The notes under the pieces were generated by a model. The model ran no database searches, had not been told where the DNA came from, and saw only the letters and a list, made by a program, of their open reading frames with translations. 64,000 nucleotides of DNA, from contig NZ_JAIXCQ010000013.1 of assembly GCF_020297055.1 (NCBI RefSeq), positions 40,306 through 104,305 of the forward strand, given 5' to 3'. Origin of the DNA: Isoptericola luteus (GTDB taxonomy: Bacteria; Actinomycetota; Actinomycetes; Actinomycetales; Cellulomonadaceae). The first letter of the stretch is position 1, and each line of letters starts with the position of its first letter. A program made the position numbers and the translations under genes. Positions 43,874 through 52,140 of this stretch are shown piece by piece.

Positions 43874-45189
43874 CCGGCGTCCTCCTCGGTGACGGGTTCG
43901 AGCTCGAACGGCAGCAGGTCCACCGCCTGACGGAACCGCGCGGCGAGCTGGTCGTGGTCGTCGGCGCCCAGGTAGACGCTGCCCAGCCGGAACCGGTAGC
44001 TGTCCTGGTGCGGCAGCTCGGACAGCCGGTCGCCGGGCTGCACCTGCAGCGTGACCTGCGTGTCGGGCATGGCCTGCTCGAGCGCGGCCAGGTCCGCCTC
44101 GCCGGGGACGCTGCGCACTATCGCGTCCTTGTCGTGGAACAGGTGCCACTGGCCGGCGACGGCGAACGGGCCCTCCCGGTGGGGCATCCGGGGGGTCCGG
44201 CCGAGGGCGACGTCGATGGCCACCTCGTGGTTGGACGTGCCGTCGACCTTGAGGAAGAGCTCGGTGTGGGACTGCGAGATGCGCGTGTTCACCTCGATGA
44301 GCCGCAGCCGGTCGGTCTCGGGGTCCCACATGTACTCGACGTTGAAGGCGCCGTCGTCGTAGTCGATGTGCCGCAGGAACCTCTCGGCGACGTCGACCAT
44401 CCGCTGCTGCACCTCGGCGGGCACGGTCACGGCGGGGTAGTCCAGGTGGTCGATGCTGTGCCCGGACGCGTCGCGGTGCATGTCGACGATGCCGTGCACG
44501 CTGAACCTGCCCTGCGCGACCACTCCCTCCGGGGCGATCTGGATGCCGGTGATGACCTCCTCGGCGAGGCACGTGTTCCCGCCCGCGCCGTGGAGGCTCT
44601 CGGGCAGGTCCACCCGGCGCAGCACCTGGTTGAAGGCGTCGCCGACGTCGGTGATCTCCGCCCGGATCTCCCCGAGGGCCGCCGCGAACTCCTTCTCGTC
44701 GTGGATCTCGAAGCCGAGGTTCGACGAGTGCGCCTTGACCGGCTTGACCCAGAACGGGTAGGTCAGGTCCACCTGCTCGAGGGCGTCGTCGGCGAACGGG
44801 TCGAACGCGGCGAACCCGGGCACCACCTCGGGCACGGACTGCTGCTGCTCCAGCCTGCTCCAGTACTTGTGCTCGCACTTGAGCATGCTCGTCACCGACG
44901 GTGCGGGGATGTCGTGCTCGTGGGCGAGGATCGGCGCCAGGAGCGAGCTCGGGAAGTCCCAGTGGCACACGATGGCGTCGACCGGCCCGGAGAACGCGGC
45001 CAGCTCGGTGCGCGCCTGGTCGAGCAGCTCGTCGAAGTCGTAGTCCGTGTCCCTCACGAGCGTGTCGTAGTCGAGCAACGAGTGGAAGGAGTAGCGCGCG
45101 GCGTGCCGCATGCTCTCCAGCTCCTTGCGCTGCAGGTCGGTCATGCCCAGCACGAAGACGTTGCGGGTCCGGCCATCAGGTTCGCTCAT
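43870..45189 (-). CDS. ATP-grasp-domain ligase
   Basis: A 439-aa ATP-grasp enzyme. The fold is evident in HWDFPSSLLAPILAHEHDIP (pre-ATP-grasp), FWVKPVKAHSSNLGFEI (nucleotide-binding Lys and Ser-rich loop), CLAEEVITGIQIAPEGVVAQG and the metal-binding RLRLIEVNTRISQSHTELF. Enzymes of this shape make carboxylate-amine bonds with ATP, such as dipeptides. The specific substrates are unknown. It is first in a minus-strand operon with the CocE hydrolase and is followed by the carboxyethylornithine-synthase-like and amine-oxidase genes. Start ATG 45189. Confidence 0.88.
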   Translation of the reverse strand: MSEPDGRTRNVFVLGMTDLQRKELESMRHAARYSFHSLLDYDTLVRDTDYDFDELLDQARTELAAFSGPVDAIVCHWDFPSSLLAPILAHEHDIPAPSVTSMLKCEHKYWSRLEQQQSVPEVVPGFAAFDPFADDALEQVDLTYPFWVKPVKAHSSNLGFEIHDEKEFAAALGEIRAEITDVGDAFNQVLRRVDLPESLHGAGGNTCLAEEVITGIQIAPEGVVAQGRFSVHGIVDMHRDASGHSIDHLDYPAVTVPAEVQQRMVDVAERFLRHIDYDDGAFNVEYMWDPETDRLRLIEVNTRISQSHTELFLKVDGTSNHEVAIDVALGRTPRMPHREGPFAVAGQWHLFHDKDAIVRSVPGEADLAALEQAMPDTQVTLQVQPGDRLSELPHQDSYRFRLGSVYLGADDHDQLAARFRQAVDLLPFELEPVTEEDAG

Positions 45190-45362
45190 CCGCCGACGCA
45201 ATCACGCCTGGTACCTCCCCGCAACGACGCCTGCCGCCGCGGGGCCAGGCGGGCTGCTCCGGGTGCGGGCGACCGGGCGGCGGGTGACCGTGGTGAGGTT
45301 CGCGTCGAGCCGAGGCGCGGCACCCGACCAGGTCGAGGGCACGCCCTCGGACGGGAGCACCC

Positions 45363-46244
45363 ATGTTCTTTCACCGCCAGGAGCTGCAGCACCAGGCCAA
45401 GCCCGACAAGCCCGACGCCGTCTACGCCCGCAAGCTGCAGGAGGTCCTCGGCGGGCAGTACGGCGAGATCACGGTGGCCATGCAGTACGGGTTCCAGTCG
45501 TGGAACGCGCACCTGCCCGGCAAGTATCGCGACCTGCTCTACGGCATCGGCGCCGAGGAGTTCGGGCACGTCGAGATGCTGGCCACGATGATCGCCCAGC
45601 TGCTCGAGAAGGCGCCCGTCGGGGCGGTCGAGGGCGCCGTGCAGGACGACCCCACGGTCGCCGCGATCATCGGGGGCACCGACCCGCAGCACGCGATCGT
45701 CGCGGGCGCCGGCGCCCGCCCGGTCGACTCCAACGGCAACCCGTGGACGGCGGGCTACGTCACGGCGAGCGGTAACCTGCTGGCCGACTTCACGTCCAAC
45801 GCCAACGCCGAGATGCAGGGCCGGCTCCAGGTGGCCCGGCTCTACCACATGACCGACGACGCGGGGGTGCGGGACCTGCTCGCCTTCCTGCTCGCCCGGG
45901 ACACGATGCACCAGAACCAGTGGATCGCCGCCGCGCAGGAGCTGCGCGACGAGGGCGTCGAGGAGCTGCCGGTGCCGAGCACGTTCCCGCTCGGCAAGGA
46001 GGACCGTTCGGCGTCCTACCAGTACATCAACTTCTCCGACGGCGAGCAGGCCTCCGAGGGTCGCTGGGCCAGCGGCCCCGCCCCCGACGGCAAGGGCGAG
46101 TTCGAGTACGTGGCCGAGCCGGTCCGCGGCGTCCCGATGCCGCCTCCGACCCAGCCGGACGAGCGGCTGCACGGCACCACTCCCAAGCCGTCGGGGCTCG
46201 AGAAGGCCGCCGGCGCCGTCAAGGACGCGCTGCACAAGGACTGA
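45363..46244 (+). CDS. Manganese (non-haem) catalase
   Basis: A 293-aa ferritin-like catalase that converts hydrogen peroxide to water and oxygen. The dimanganese ligands can be placed: Glu35 (QYGEITVAM), Glu66 and His69 (EEFGHVEM), Glu150 (NANAEMQGRLQ) and His183 (DTMHQNQW). The C-terminal extension is Gly/Pro/Lys-rich. It is divergent from the ATP-grasp operon across 173 bp that hold both promoters, and could detoxify peroxide made by the amine oxidase of that operon. Confidence 0.97.
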   Translation: MFFHRQELQHQAKPDKPDAVYARKLQEVLGGQYGEITVAMQYGFQSWNAHLPGKYRDLLYGIGAEEFGHVEMLATMIAQLLEKAPVGAVEGAVQDDPTVAAIIGGTDPQHAIVAGAGARPVDSNGNPWTAGYVTASGNLLADFTSNANAEMQGRLQVARLYHMTDDAGVRDLLAFLLARDTMHQNQWIAAAQELRDEGVEELPVPSTFPLGKEDRSASYQYINFSDGEQASEGRWASGPAPDGKGEFEYVAEPVRGVPMPPPTQPDERLHGTTPKPSGLEKAAGAVKDALHKD

Positions 46245-46295
46245 GGTCGGGAGGCGCGCGCCGGCCCCCGGGCCGCTCCTCCCGGTTGCGACCTC
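46243..46295 (+). terminator. Candidate terminator after Mn-catalase
   Basis: GAGGTC (46243-46248) pairs with GACCTC (46290-46295), and inside it CGGGAGG (46248-46254) pairs with CCTCCCG (46278-46284). The hairpin begins within the stop codon. There is no T tract. Confidence 0.45.
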
Positions 46296-46357
46296 CGGCG
46301 AAGTGGTCACGATGAGGCCAGAGCAAATCTCATCCGTGACATTCACCGGAGGCGCTG

Positions 46358-46805
46358 GTGGCCCAGAAAAACGTGGTGGTGCGCCGTCCGATCGGCACGA
46401 CGGCGGCGCTCGCGGCGGGGGCCGCCGCCGTGCTCGCGGGCTGTGCCGGGCCGGACGTCACGCAGGCCCAGGACGTCGTCACGGTGTTCACCGAGGCCGT
46501 GACGGCGGGGGGACGGGGACGCGGCCTGCCGCCTCCTGCTGCCCGACGCCGCGGCGACGCTCGAGCAGGAGGCGGGGAAGCCGTGCCCGCAGGCCGTCAT
46601 GGACCCCGCGGGACCGTTCGGCGACCTCGTCGGCACCGACGGCCCCGCCCAGGTGGAGGAAGCCCACGTCGCAGGCCGCCAGGCGCAGGTCGCCACCGGC
46701 GACGACACGTACTTCCTCGCGCTGTCCGGCGACGGGTGGGTCATCACCGCGGCGGCGTGCGAGCCACGCCCCCAGCGGCCCTACGACTGTGAGGTGGAGG
46801 CATGA
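46358..46805 (+). pseudogene. Frameshifted lipoprotein-like gene
   Basis: Starts at GTG 46358 with an export signal and lipobox (AAAVLAGCAG, Cys at about residue 29), then TQAQDVVTVFTEAVTAGG. The frame is interrupted in a run of six G (46507-46512). Reading on after removing one G gives DAACRLLLPDAAATLEQEAG then KPCPQAVMDPAGPFGDLVG and ends RPYDCEVEA at 46803-46805. The restored protein (about 148 aa) is a lipid-anchored exported protein with paired Cys. The stop overlaps the next gene (ATGA). A sequencing error or real phase-type slippage is possible. Confidence 0.72.
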
Positions 46806-46894
46806 GGGAGGCCCGAGCACTGTTCTGGACGACGATCCTGCTCATCGTCGTCGGACTGGTCCTGGCGTTCCTGATCGCGGGGGCGCACCGATGA
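46802..46894 (+). CDS. 30-residue single-span membrane peptide
   Basis: MREARALFWTTILLIVVGLV then LAFLIAGAHR, a single hydrophobic helix with basic flanks. Its ATG overlaps the lipoprotein stop (46802-46805) and its TGA overlaps the DUF6766 ATG (46891-46894). Such double ATGA coupling is strong evidence that this very short frame is translated. It probably assembles with the neighbouring membrane protein. Confidence 0.72.
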   Translation: MREARALFWTTILLIVVGLVLAFLIAGAHR

Positions 46895-47574
46895 GGGGGC
46901 TGCCGCGCCCGCTGCGGGGAAGCTCGCTGAGCATCTTCTTCGGCCTGTTCTTCCTGCTGTCGCTCGCGGGCCAGGCCGTCAGCGGCGTCGCGGTGTTCAA
47001 CGCGGACCAGGTGGCGGCGGGGCTCGAGCCCGTGACCGCGGGCCGGTACGTCACGTCGTCGGCGTTCTGGGTGGACGTCACCGAGAACTGGCAGTCGGAG
47101 TTCCTCCAGTTCCTGCTGTTCATCACCGCGACCGTGTGGCTGGTCCAGCGCGGGTCGCCCGAGTCGAAGAAGGTCGGCGGGGCAGGGCGCGAGTCCGACG
47201 AGGAGCAGAAGGTCGGCGAGCACGCCGAGCCGGGCTCGCCGTCGTGGGCGAAGGTCCGGGGCTGGCGGCTCTCGGTCTACTCGCGGTCCCTCTCGCTCGT
47301 GATGGGCGCGATCTTCGTCGCGTCGTGGGTGGCGCAGTCCGCCGGGGGAGCCGTGGCGTTCAGCGAGGAGCAGATGCGTGACCTGCAGGACCCGGCCCCG
47401 TGGGCCCAGTACCTGACCATGCCCGACTTCTGGAGCCGCACCCTGCAGAACTGGCAGTCCGAGATGCTCGCCGTGCTGAGCATGGTCGTGCTGTCGATCT
47501 ACCTGCGCGAACGCGGGTCGCCCGAGTCCAAGCCCGTGGGCATGGCGCACGACACGACGGCGGTCGGCGGATGA
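46891..47574 (+). CDS. DUF6766-family membrane protein
   Basis: A 227-aa protein with four hydrophobic helices arranged as two similar halves. Each half has a pair of helices and a WxxEFLQF / WQSEMLAV motif in front of the second (WVDVTENWQSEFLQFLLFIT; WSRTLQNWQSEMLAVLSMV) and ends with RGSPESK(K/P)VG. The linker (DEEQKVGEHAEPGSPSW) is hydrophilic. This duplicated arrangement fits DUF6766, whose function is unknown. Coupled upstream to the 30-residue peptide and downstream (ATGA, 47571-47574) to the APC permease. Confidence 0.82.
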   Translation: MRGLPRPLRGSSLSIFFGLFFLLSLAGQAVSGVAVFNADQVAAGLEPVTAGRYVTSSAFWVDVTENWQSEFLQFLLFITATVWLVQRGSPESKKVGGAGRESDEEQKVGEHAEPGSPSWAKVRGWRLSVYSRSLSLVMGAIFVASWVAQSAGGAVAFSEEQMRDLQDPAPWAQYLTMPDFWSRTLQNWQSEMLAVLSMVVLSIYLRERGSPESKPVGMAHDTTAVGG

Positions 47575-48887
47575 CGGCGGCGAGCCCCGGCCTGCGCCGG
47601 GCGGTCACCGGCCCGCTGCTGTACCTGTTCATCCTGGGCGACGTGCTCGGCGCGGGCGTGTACGCGCTCATCGGGGAGATGGCCGGCGACGCCGGCGGCC
47701 TCGTCTGGCTGTCGTTCGTCGTCGCGCTCGCCATGGCCCTGCTGACGGCGTTCTCCTACGCCGAGCTCGTGACCAAGTACCCGCAGGCGGGCGGCTCGGC
47801 CGTGTACGCGGAGCGGGCGTTCCGCAGCCCGCTCCTCGCGTTCCTCGTCGGGTTCTGCATGCTGGCGGCCGGCACGGTGAGCGCCGCCGGGCTGTCGCTG
47901 GCGTTCACCGGCGAGTATTTGACAGCGTTCCTGGACGTACCGCAGGTGCCCGCCGCGATCGTGTTCCTGCTGGTCGTGGCGCTCGTCAACGCGTGGGGCA
48001 TCAAGGAGTCGCTGCGGGCGAACGTCGTGATGACGGCGATCGAGTCCGCGGGCCTGGTGCTGGTCATCGTGCTGGGCGCCTGGGTGATCGGCCGCGGCGA
48101 CGCCGACCTGGCCGGGGCGTTCACGCCGCCGGCGGACACGTCCGTGGGCCTCGCCGTCCTGGGCAGCGCGCTGGTGGCGTTCTACTCCTTCGTCGGCTTC
48201 GAGACGTCGGCCAACCTGGCCGAGGAGGTCCGCGACGTCTCCCGCGTCTACCCCCGCGCCCTGTTCGCCGCGCTCGCGACCGCCGGCGCGGTGTACGTGC
48301 TGCTGGGCTTCGTCGCGCCGGCGGTCGTGCCCCCGGACGAGCTGGCCCAGTCCACGGGCCCCCTGCTCGAGGTGGTCCGGGTCGCGGGCGCCGTGCCCCC
48401 CGAGCTGTTCGCCGTCATCGCGCTCGTGGCCGTGGCCAACGGCGCGCTGCTGACGATGATCATGACCAGCAGGCTCACCTACGGCATGGCGCGGCAGGGC
48501 CTGCTTCCCTCGCCGCTCGCGCGGGTGCTGCCCGGCCGCCGGACGCCCGGCGTCGCCATCGCCGTCACCACCGCCCTGGCCATCGTGCTCGCCGCCACGG
48601 GGGAGCTCGTCGACCTGGCGTCGACCGTCGTCCTGCTGCTGCTCTTCGTGTTCCTCTCGACGAACACGGCCGTGCTCGTGCTGCGCCGCGACCACGTGGA
48701 GCACGAGCACTTCCGGTCACCGACGGTGATCCCCGTGCTGGCGATCGCCTCGTGCCTGCTGCTGCTCACCCAGCAGGAGGCGCAGCACTGGGCGCTCGCG
48801 GGGGTGCTGCTCGCCGCCGGGGTCGTCGTCTACCTGCTGACCCGGTGGGCCAGGTCGGCCCGACGACGGTCGAGGGAAGGTTCCTGA
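47571..48887 (+). CDS. APC-family amino-acid/polyamine permease
   Basis: A 438-aa permease with 12 helices. The first helix contains LYLFILGDVLGAGVYALIGE (the Gly-rich unwound segment), helix 3 region YAELVTKYPQAGGSAVYAERA and helix 6 FVGFETSANLAEEVRDVSRV. These are standard for APC transporters of amino acids or polyamines. It is the last gene of a four-gene overlapping operon. Its 3' end is opposite the C-terminal run-on of the P47-like gene at 48766-50316 (122 nt overlap). Confidence 0.93.
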   Translation: MTAASPGLRRAVTGPLLYLFILGDVLGAGVYALIGEMAGDAGGLVWLSFVVALAMALLTAFSYAELVTKYPQAGGSAVYAERAFRSPLLAFLVGFCMLAAGTVSAAGLSLAFTGEYLTAFLDVPQVPAAIVFLLVVALVNAWGIKESLRANVVMTAIESAGLVLVIVLGAWVIGRGDADLAGAFTPPADTSVGLAVLGSALVAFYSFVGFETSANLAEEVRDVSRVYPRALFAALATAGAVYVLLGFVAPAVVPPDELAQSTGPLLEVVRVAGAVPPELFAVIALVAVANGALLTMIMTSRLTYGMARQGLLPSPLARVLPGRRTPGVAIAVTTALAIVLAATGELVDLASTVVLLLLFVFLSTNTAVLVLRRDHVEHEHFRSPTVIPVLAIASCLLLLTQQEAQHWALAGVLLAAGVVVYLLTRWARSARRRSREGS

Positions 48888-50316
48888 CTCGCGTCTTGTC
48901 GAGCGTGCCCCCGAGCTGGAGCGACTCGTTCAGCCCGGCGCTGCTGAGACGGAACGCGACGTCGGGCCACACGATGGGGGCGGACGTGTTGGCCACGAGT
49001 GCGTCGATGGACGGCGAGGCGTCCGTGTTGGCCACGGCGATGATCTCGGGGGCGGCGGCGGCGAGGCCGCCGAGTGCCCCGATGACGACGGCCGCGACGA
49101 CGAAGGCCGCACCGTCGGTGAGGATCCCGGCCACGATCAGGCCGATGGTGGTGGCCGCGATGATCATCCACTTGAGGATCTCGATGCCGGGCTCCTGCTC
49201 GGTGCTGTGCTCGACCGAGGCGGGCTGGGACTCGACGTACTCGAGGGTCTGGGAGCCGTCGTCGCGGGTCACGAGCGTGACGTGGTACCAGTGCGTGGCG
49301 TCGGTGATGGCCGTGATGCCGGGGCTGACCGCTGTCCTCGTCTGCGAGGTGATCTGGACGGTCTGGCCGCGCACGAGGATGTCGAGCCGGGTGAGCTCGG
49401 GACGGTACGAGCTCCCGTCATGGCTCACCGGCGGCAAGGACACCGCGACGCCGGGGCGGAGGTTGACCGAGGACGCGTCGCTCGCGACGCTCACGGCGTC
49501 GGCGTCCAGACCCGGGTAGCAGTGACAGAGAGCGGGGACCATCAGGTCCGTCAGGTAGCGCTCTGCCGAGATGAGGAAGCCACCGCCCGTACCCTGCGGG
49601 ATGGCGTTCGGCGACACCTGGGGCGTCAGCCGGTCGCCGGGACGGCCGCCCGTGGTGCACAGCACGGCAAAGACGCTCGTGTCCGCCGACGCGCCGTCGA
49701 GGTAGGCGTAGTCGAGGTAGGACGGCGTGACGAACGCCCACTGTGCGTCGCCGTCGATCTCGTCGTCGATGTTCACGACCGCGAACACGTGGGTGAACTG
49801 GTCGAGGTTCGTGTTCGCCCACGCGGAGAGCCCCGCGCTGATGACGGCCCTCTGCACGATCCCGAGAGGGTGCGGTGCGCCGACGTCGACGACCACCACG
49901 ACGGGGTCGTCGACGGGATCGTGGGTCGTGGTGCGCGGCACGAGCTTGCGCAGGGTCCCTCGTGCCGGCGGGACCGCCTCGGTGTGCGGCAGGTCGGCCA
50001 GCGTGATCTCGATCGTCGCGACGACGTCCTCGACCGTCGTGGTCCCGAGCGTGACCACGGGCATCGGCACGCTCATGCGCAGGTTGCGCCCGTCCCCGCC
50101 GCTGGTCACCTGCCACGGTCCGAACGTGGCGCGCACCGCGGCGGAGCCGCCGTCGGCCGGGACGTGCTCGAAGCCGGGCGGGCTCGACCCTGCGGCGACG
50201 ATCGCGGCGTTGACGTGCGGCACGGGGATCGCGGACACCGTGTCCCACCCGTAGGTGAAGGCAGGTTCGCCGTCCGCGACCCCGGCCGGCCCGGAGGGGG
50301 CGACGACCGCGTTCAC
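48766..50316 (-). CDS. P47/OrfX-like TULIP-family protein C
   Basis: A 516-aa protein starting at GTG 50316, which overlaps the stop of protein B. The N-terminus FTYGWDTVSAIPVPHVNAAI (about 20-39) is the P47 signature (T-Y-G-W-D-T). The central WAFVTPSYLDYAYLDGAS, DTSVFAVLCTTGGRP and QVSPNAIPQG blocks match protein B. A hydrophobic Gly/Ala-rich segment (381-421) follows. From about residue 472 the sequence no longer matches and runs antisense to the end of the APC permease gene, so the natural stop seems lost. P47 and OrfX are lipid-binding-fold accessory proteins of botulinum-type clusters. Confidence 0.85.
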   Translation of the reverse strand: MNAVVAPSGPAGVADGEPAFTYGWDTVSAIPVPHVNAAIVAAGSSPPGFEHVPADGGSAAVRATFGPWQVTSGGDGRNLRMSVPMPVVTLGTTTVEDVVATIEITLADLPHTEAVPPARGTLRKLVPRTTTHDPVDDPVVVVVDVGAPHPLGIVQRAVISAGLSAWANTNLDQFTHVFAVVNIDDEIDGDAQWAFVTPSYLDYAYLDGASADTSVFAVLCTTGGRPGDRLTPQVSPNAIPQGTGGGFLISAERYLTDLMVPALCHCYPGLDADAVSVASDASSVNLRPGVAVSLPPVSHDGSSYRPELTRLDILVRGQTVQITSQTRTAVSPGITAITDATHWYHVTLVTRDDGSQTLEYVESQPASVEHSTEQEPGIEILKWMIIAATTIGLIVAGILTDGAAFVVAAVVIGALGGLAAAAPEIIAVANTDASPSIDALVANTSAPIVWPDVAFRLSSAGLNESLQLGGTLDKTRVRNLPSTVVGPTWPTGSAGRRRPRRRAAPPRAPSAAPPAG

Positions 50317-52058
50317 CACGTCAGGTCGCCCCCGAGCTGGAACGCCGACGCCAGCGAGGCGGTCTTCAAGCTGTAGCCCGACTGACCGGGCCAGTTGTGC
50401 GCCTGGATGCACCGCTCGGCGAAGGTGGTGAACGAGGGCAGCTTGTCGAAGTCGTCGCCCGCGGCGAGCACGACGAAGTCGGGGATCGCGGCGAGGGTGC
50501 CGCCGATGCCGGCGCCGATCATGGCGCCCACCAGCTTGGGGGCGACGCGCGCGAGGAAGCCGGACATGCTCGCCCCCGTGGCGCCGGCTGCCTCCGCACC
50601 GGCCGTCGCCGCCCCGTCGGCGGCCAGGGTCGTCGCCTGCGCCGACACCTCGCCCGAACCGTCGGCGATCGTCATGCTGGCGCCCTCCGCGGCGATGGCG
50701 GCGCCGTCCGCCGCGGCCTGCCCGGCTCCCTTGATCAGCGCGCCCACGGCCTCGCCCGCCATGCCGCCCAGGACTGCACCCGCGATGCCGATACCGATGC
50801 CCGTGAGGATCTGGGTGATCTGGACCTCTCTGCTCTTGGTGACGCTCACCGTGCAGTCGCGGTCCAGGTTCTCGAGCGTGAAGACCTTCACGGCGTTGCC
50901 CTGGGCGTCCTTGCCGTCCGCGAGCCCCGCGGTGAAGTGCTGGGTGTAGTTGATGTGCACGTCGATGCCGGGGCTGAAGCTGTATGCCAGGTCCACGAAC
51001 TGGACCTCGACGAACGAGTAGTCGACCGAGAGCTTGAAGTCCGTGGCGGGGATTTTCAGTGCGCGGGTGTGACCGCCGTCGTCGACGAAGCTGCCGAGCG
51101 TCATGGCCGCGGAGTTGGTGACCGTCATCCCGTCGTTCGTGATGGAGAAGCTGGCCGCCACCCAGTCGTCGAAGGCCTTCTGGCGTTCCGGGGACCCCTG
51201 CTCCTTCGACGTCACCGACGAGGGCTGCTCGAACTGCAGGGCCGCCCCCGTCAGCAGCATCTTGTCGGTGAAGATCGGGCCGGAGATGTTGAAGCCGCTG
51301 TTCGAGCCGTCCGGGATGGCGTTGGGGCTGACCTGGTGCGTCTCCGGGGCCGGGCGTCCGCCCGTCATCGTCAGCACTCCGAACACCGAGGTGTCCATGG
51401 TCCCGCCGTCCGTCACCGCGTAGGACACCGCGGTGGGCGTGATGAAGGCCCACGTCTCGTCGGTGTCGATGTTCTGGCTGAGGTCGAGGTCGTGGAACAC
51501 GTGGTTGAAGGCCGCCAGGTTCGCCCCCAGCCAGAGGTTCGCGAGCTCCTTGACGATCCCCTCGACGATGGGGCTCAGGTCGACGCCGGTGACGGCCCGC
51601 ACGCTGGTCGCGGTTCCGCCAGGGTCCACCGTGAGCTGGTGGTTCGCCTCGGCCGCGGGGTTGGGCACGTACTGCAGGTTGATCTCGACCTCGAACGTCG
51701 CGCCTGCCAGACCGACCGGCCCGCCGGCCGGCTGCTGCAGGGAGCCGTCGATCACGGGCAGGTTCATCCAGACGTTCCTGCCGTCGCCGCCGAGGGCGAG
51801 CTGCCACGGGCCGAGGGTCGCCGTGAGGCCGTAGCCGTCGGAGCTTGCCGAGACCTTCTTGGCGTCGTCCTGGACGTTCGACCAGCCCTGGGTGATGGCC
51901 GCGTTCGCGTCACCGAAGCGGATGGCGAACGAGGTGTCCCAGTCGTAGGTGTCGACCTCCTTGCCCCCGCCGGCGCCCAGGGCGGACGCGGTGGCTCGCT
52001 CGTGCGCGGGCACGCCGCGGGTGGTCCGGTCGGAGGAGGTCTGCGCGGTGGTGGTCAT
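50313..52058 (-). CDS. P47/OrfX-like TULIP-family protein B
   Basis: A 581-aa protein. After a 30-residue disordered N-terminus comes VDTYDWDTSFAIRFGDANAA (about 36-55), the P47 start signature, then a long beta-rich TULIP region with TWAFITPTAVSYAVTDGG, DTSVFGVLTMTGGRP and HQVSPNAIPDG. Near the C-terminus are two glycine-zipper stretches (ITGIGIGIAGAVLGG-type and VGAMIGAGIGGTLAAIP) separated by an Ala-rich linker, then FQLGGDLTW at the end. No secretion signal is visible. Starts at ATG 52058 with aagggaag. Protein A lies upstream on the same strand, 82 bp away. Confidence 0.87.
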   Translation of the reverse strand: MTTTAQTSSDRTTRGVPAHERATASALGAGGGKEVDTYDWDTSFAIRFGDANAAITQGWSNVQDDAKKVSASSDGYGLTATLGPWQLALGGDGRNVWMNLPVIDGSLQQPAGGPVGLAGATFEVEINLQYVPNPAAEANHQLTVDPGGTATSVRAVTGVDLSPIVEGIVKELANLWLGANLAAFNHVFHDLDLSQNIDTDETWAFITPTAVSYAVTDGGTMDTSVFGVLTMTGGRPAPETHQVSPNAIPDGSNSGFNISGPIFTDKMLLTGAALQFEQPSSVTSKEQGSPERQKAFDDWVAASFSITNDGMTVTNSAAMTLGSFVDDGGHTRALKIPATDFKLSVDYSFVEVQFVDLAYSFSPGIDVHINYTQHFTAGLADGKDAQGNAVKVFTLENLDRDCTVSVTKSREVQITQILTGIGIGIAGAVLGGMAGEAVGALIKGAGQAAADGAAIAAEGASMTIADGSGEVSAQATTLAADGAATAGAEAAGATGASMSGFLARVAPKLVGAMIGAGIGGTLAAIPDFVVLAAGDDFDKLPSFTTFAERCIQAHNWPGQSGYSLKTASLASAFQLGGDLTW

Positions 52059-52086
52059 GGGTCTTCCCTTTCGGGTGCATCGACGG

Positions 52087-52113
52087 GACGTCAACGGACG
52101 TCAGCAGACGTCA
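52087..52113. repeat. Three 10-bp-spaced GACGTCA repeats before gene B
   Basis: gacgtca occurs at 52087, 52097 and 52107, i.e. one helical turn apart, in the 82-bp spacer between P47-like genes A and B. The phasing suggests a binding site, but it could also be simple duplication at the 3' end of A. Confidence 0.45.
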
Positions 52114-52140
52114 GCGGAAACCAGAGGGATCGAGCGGAGA

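Noticed and set aside
41606..43930. 774-residue plus-strand frame opposite the CocE hydrolase
   Set aside because: Antisense shadow of a clear catalytic gene.
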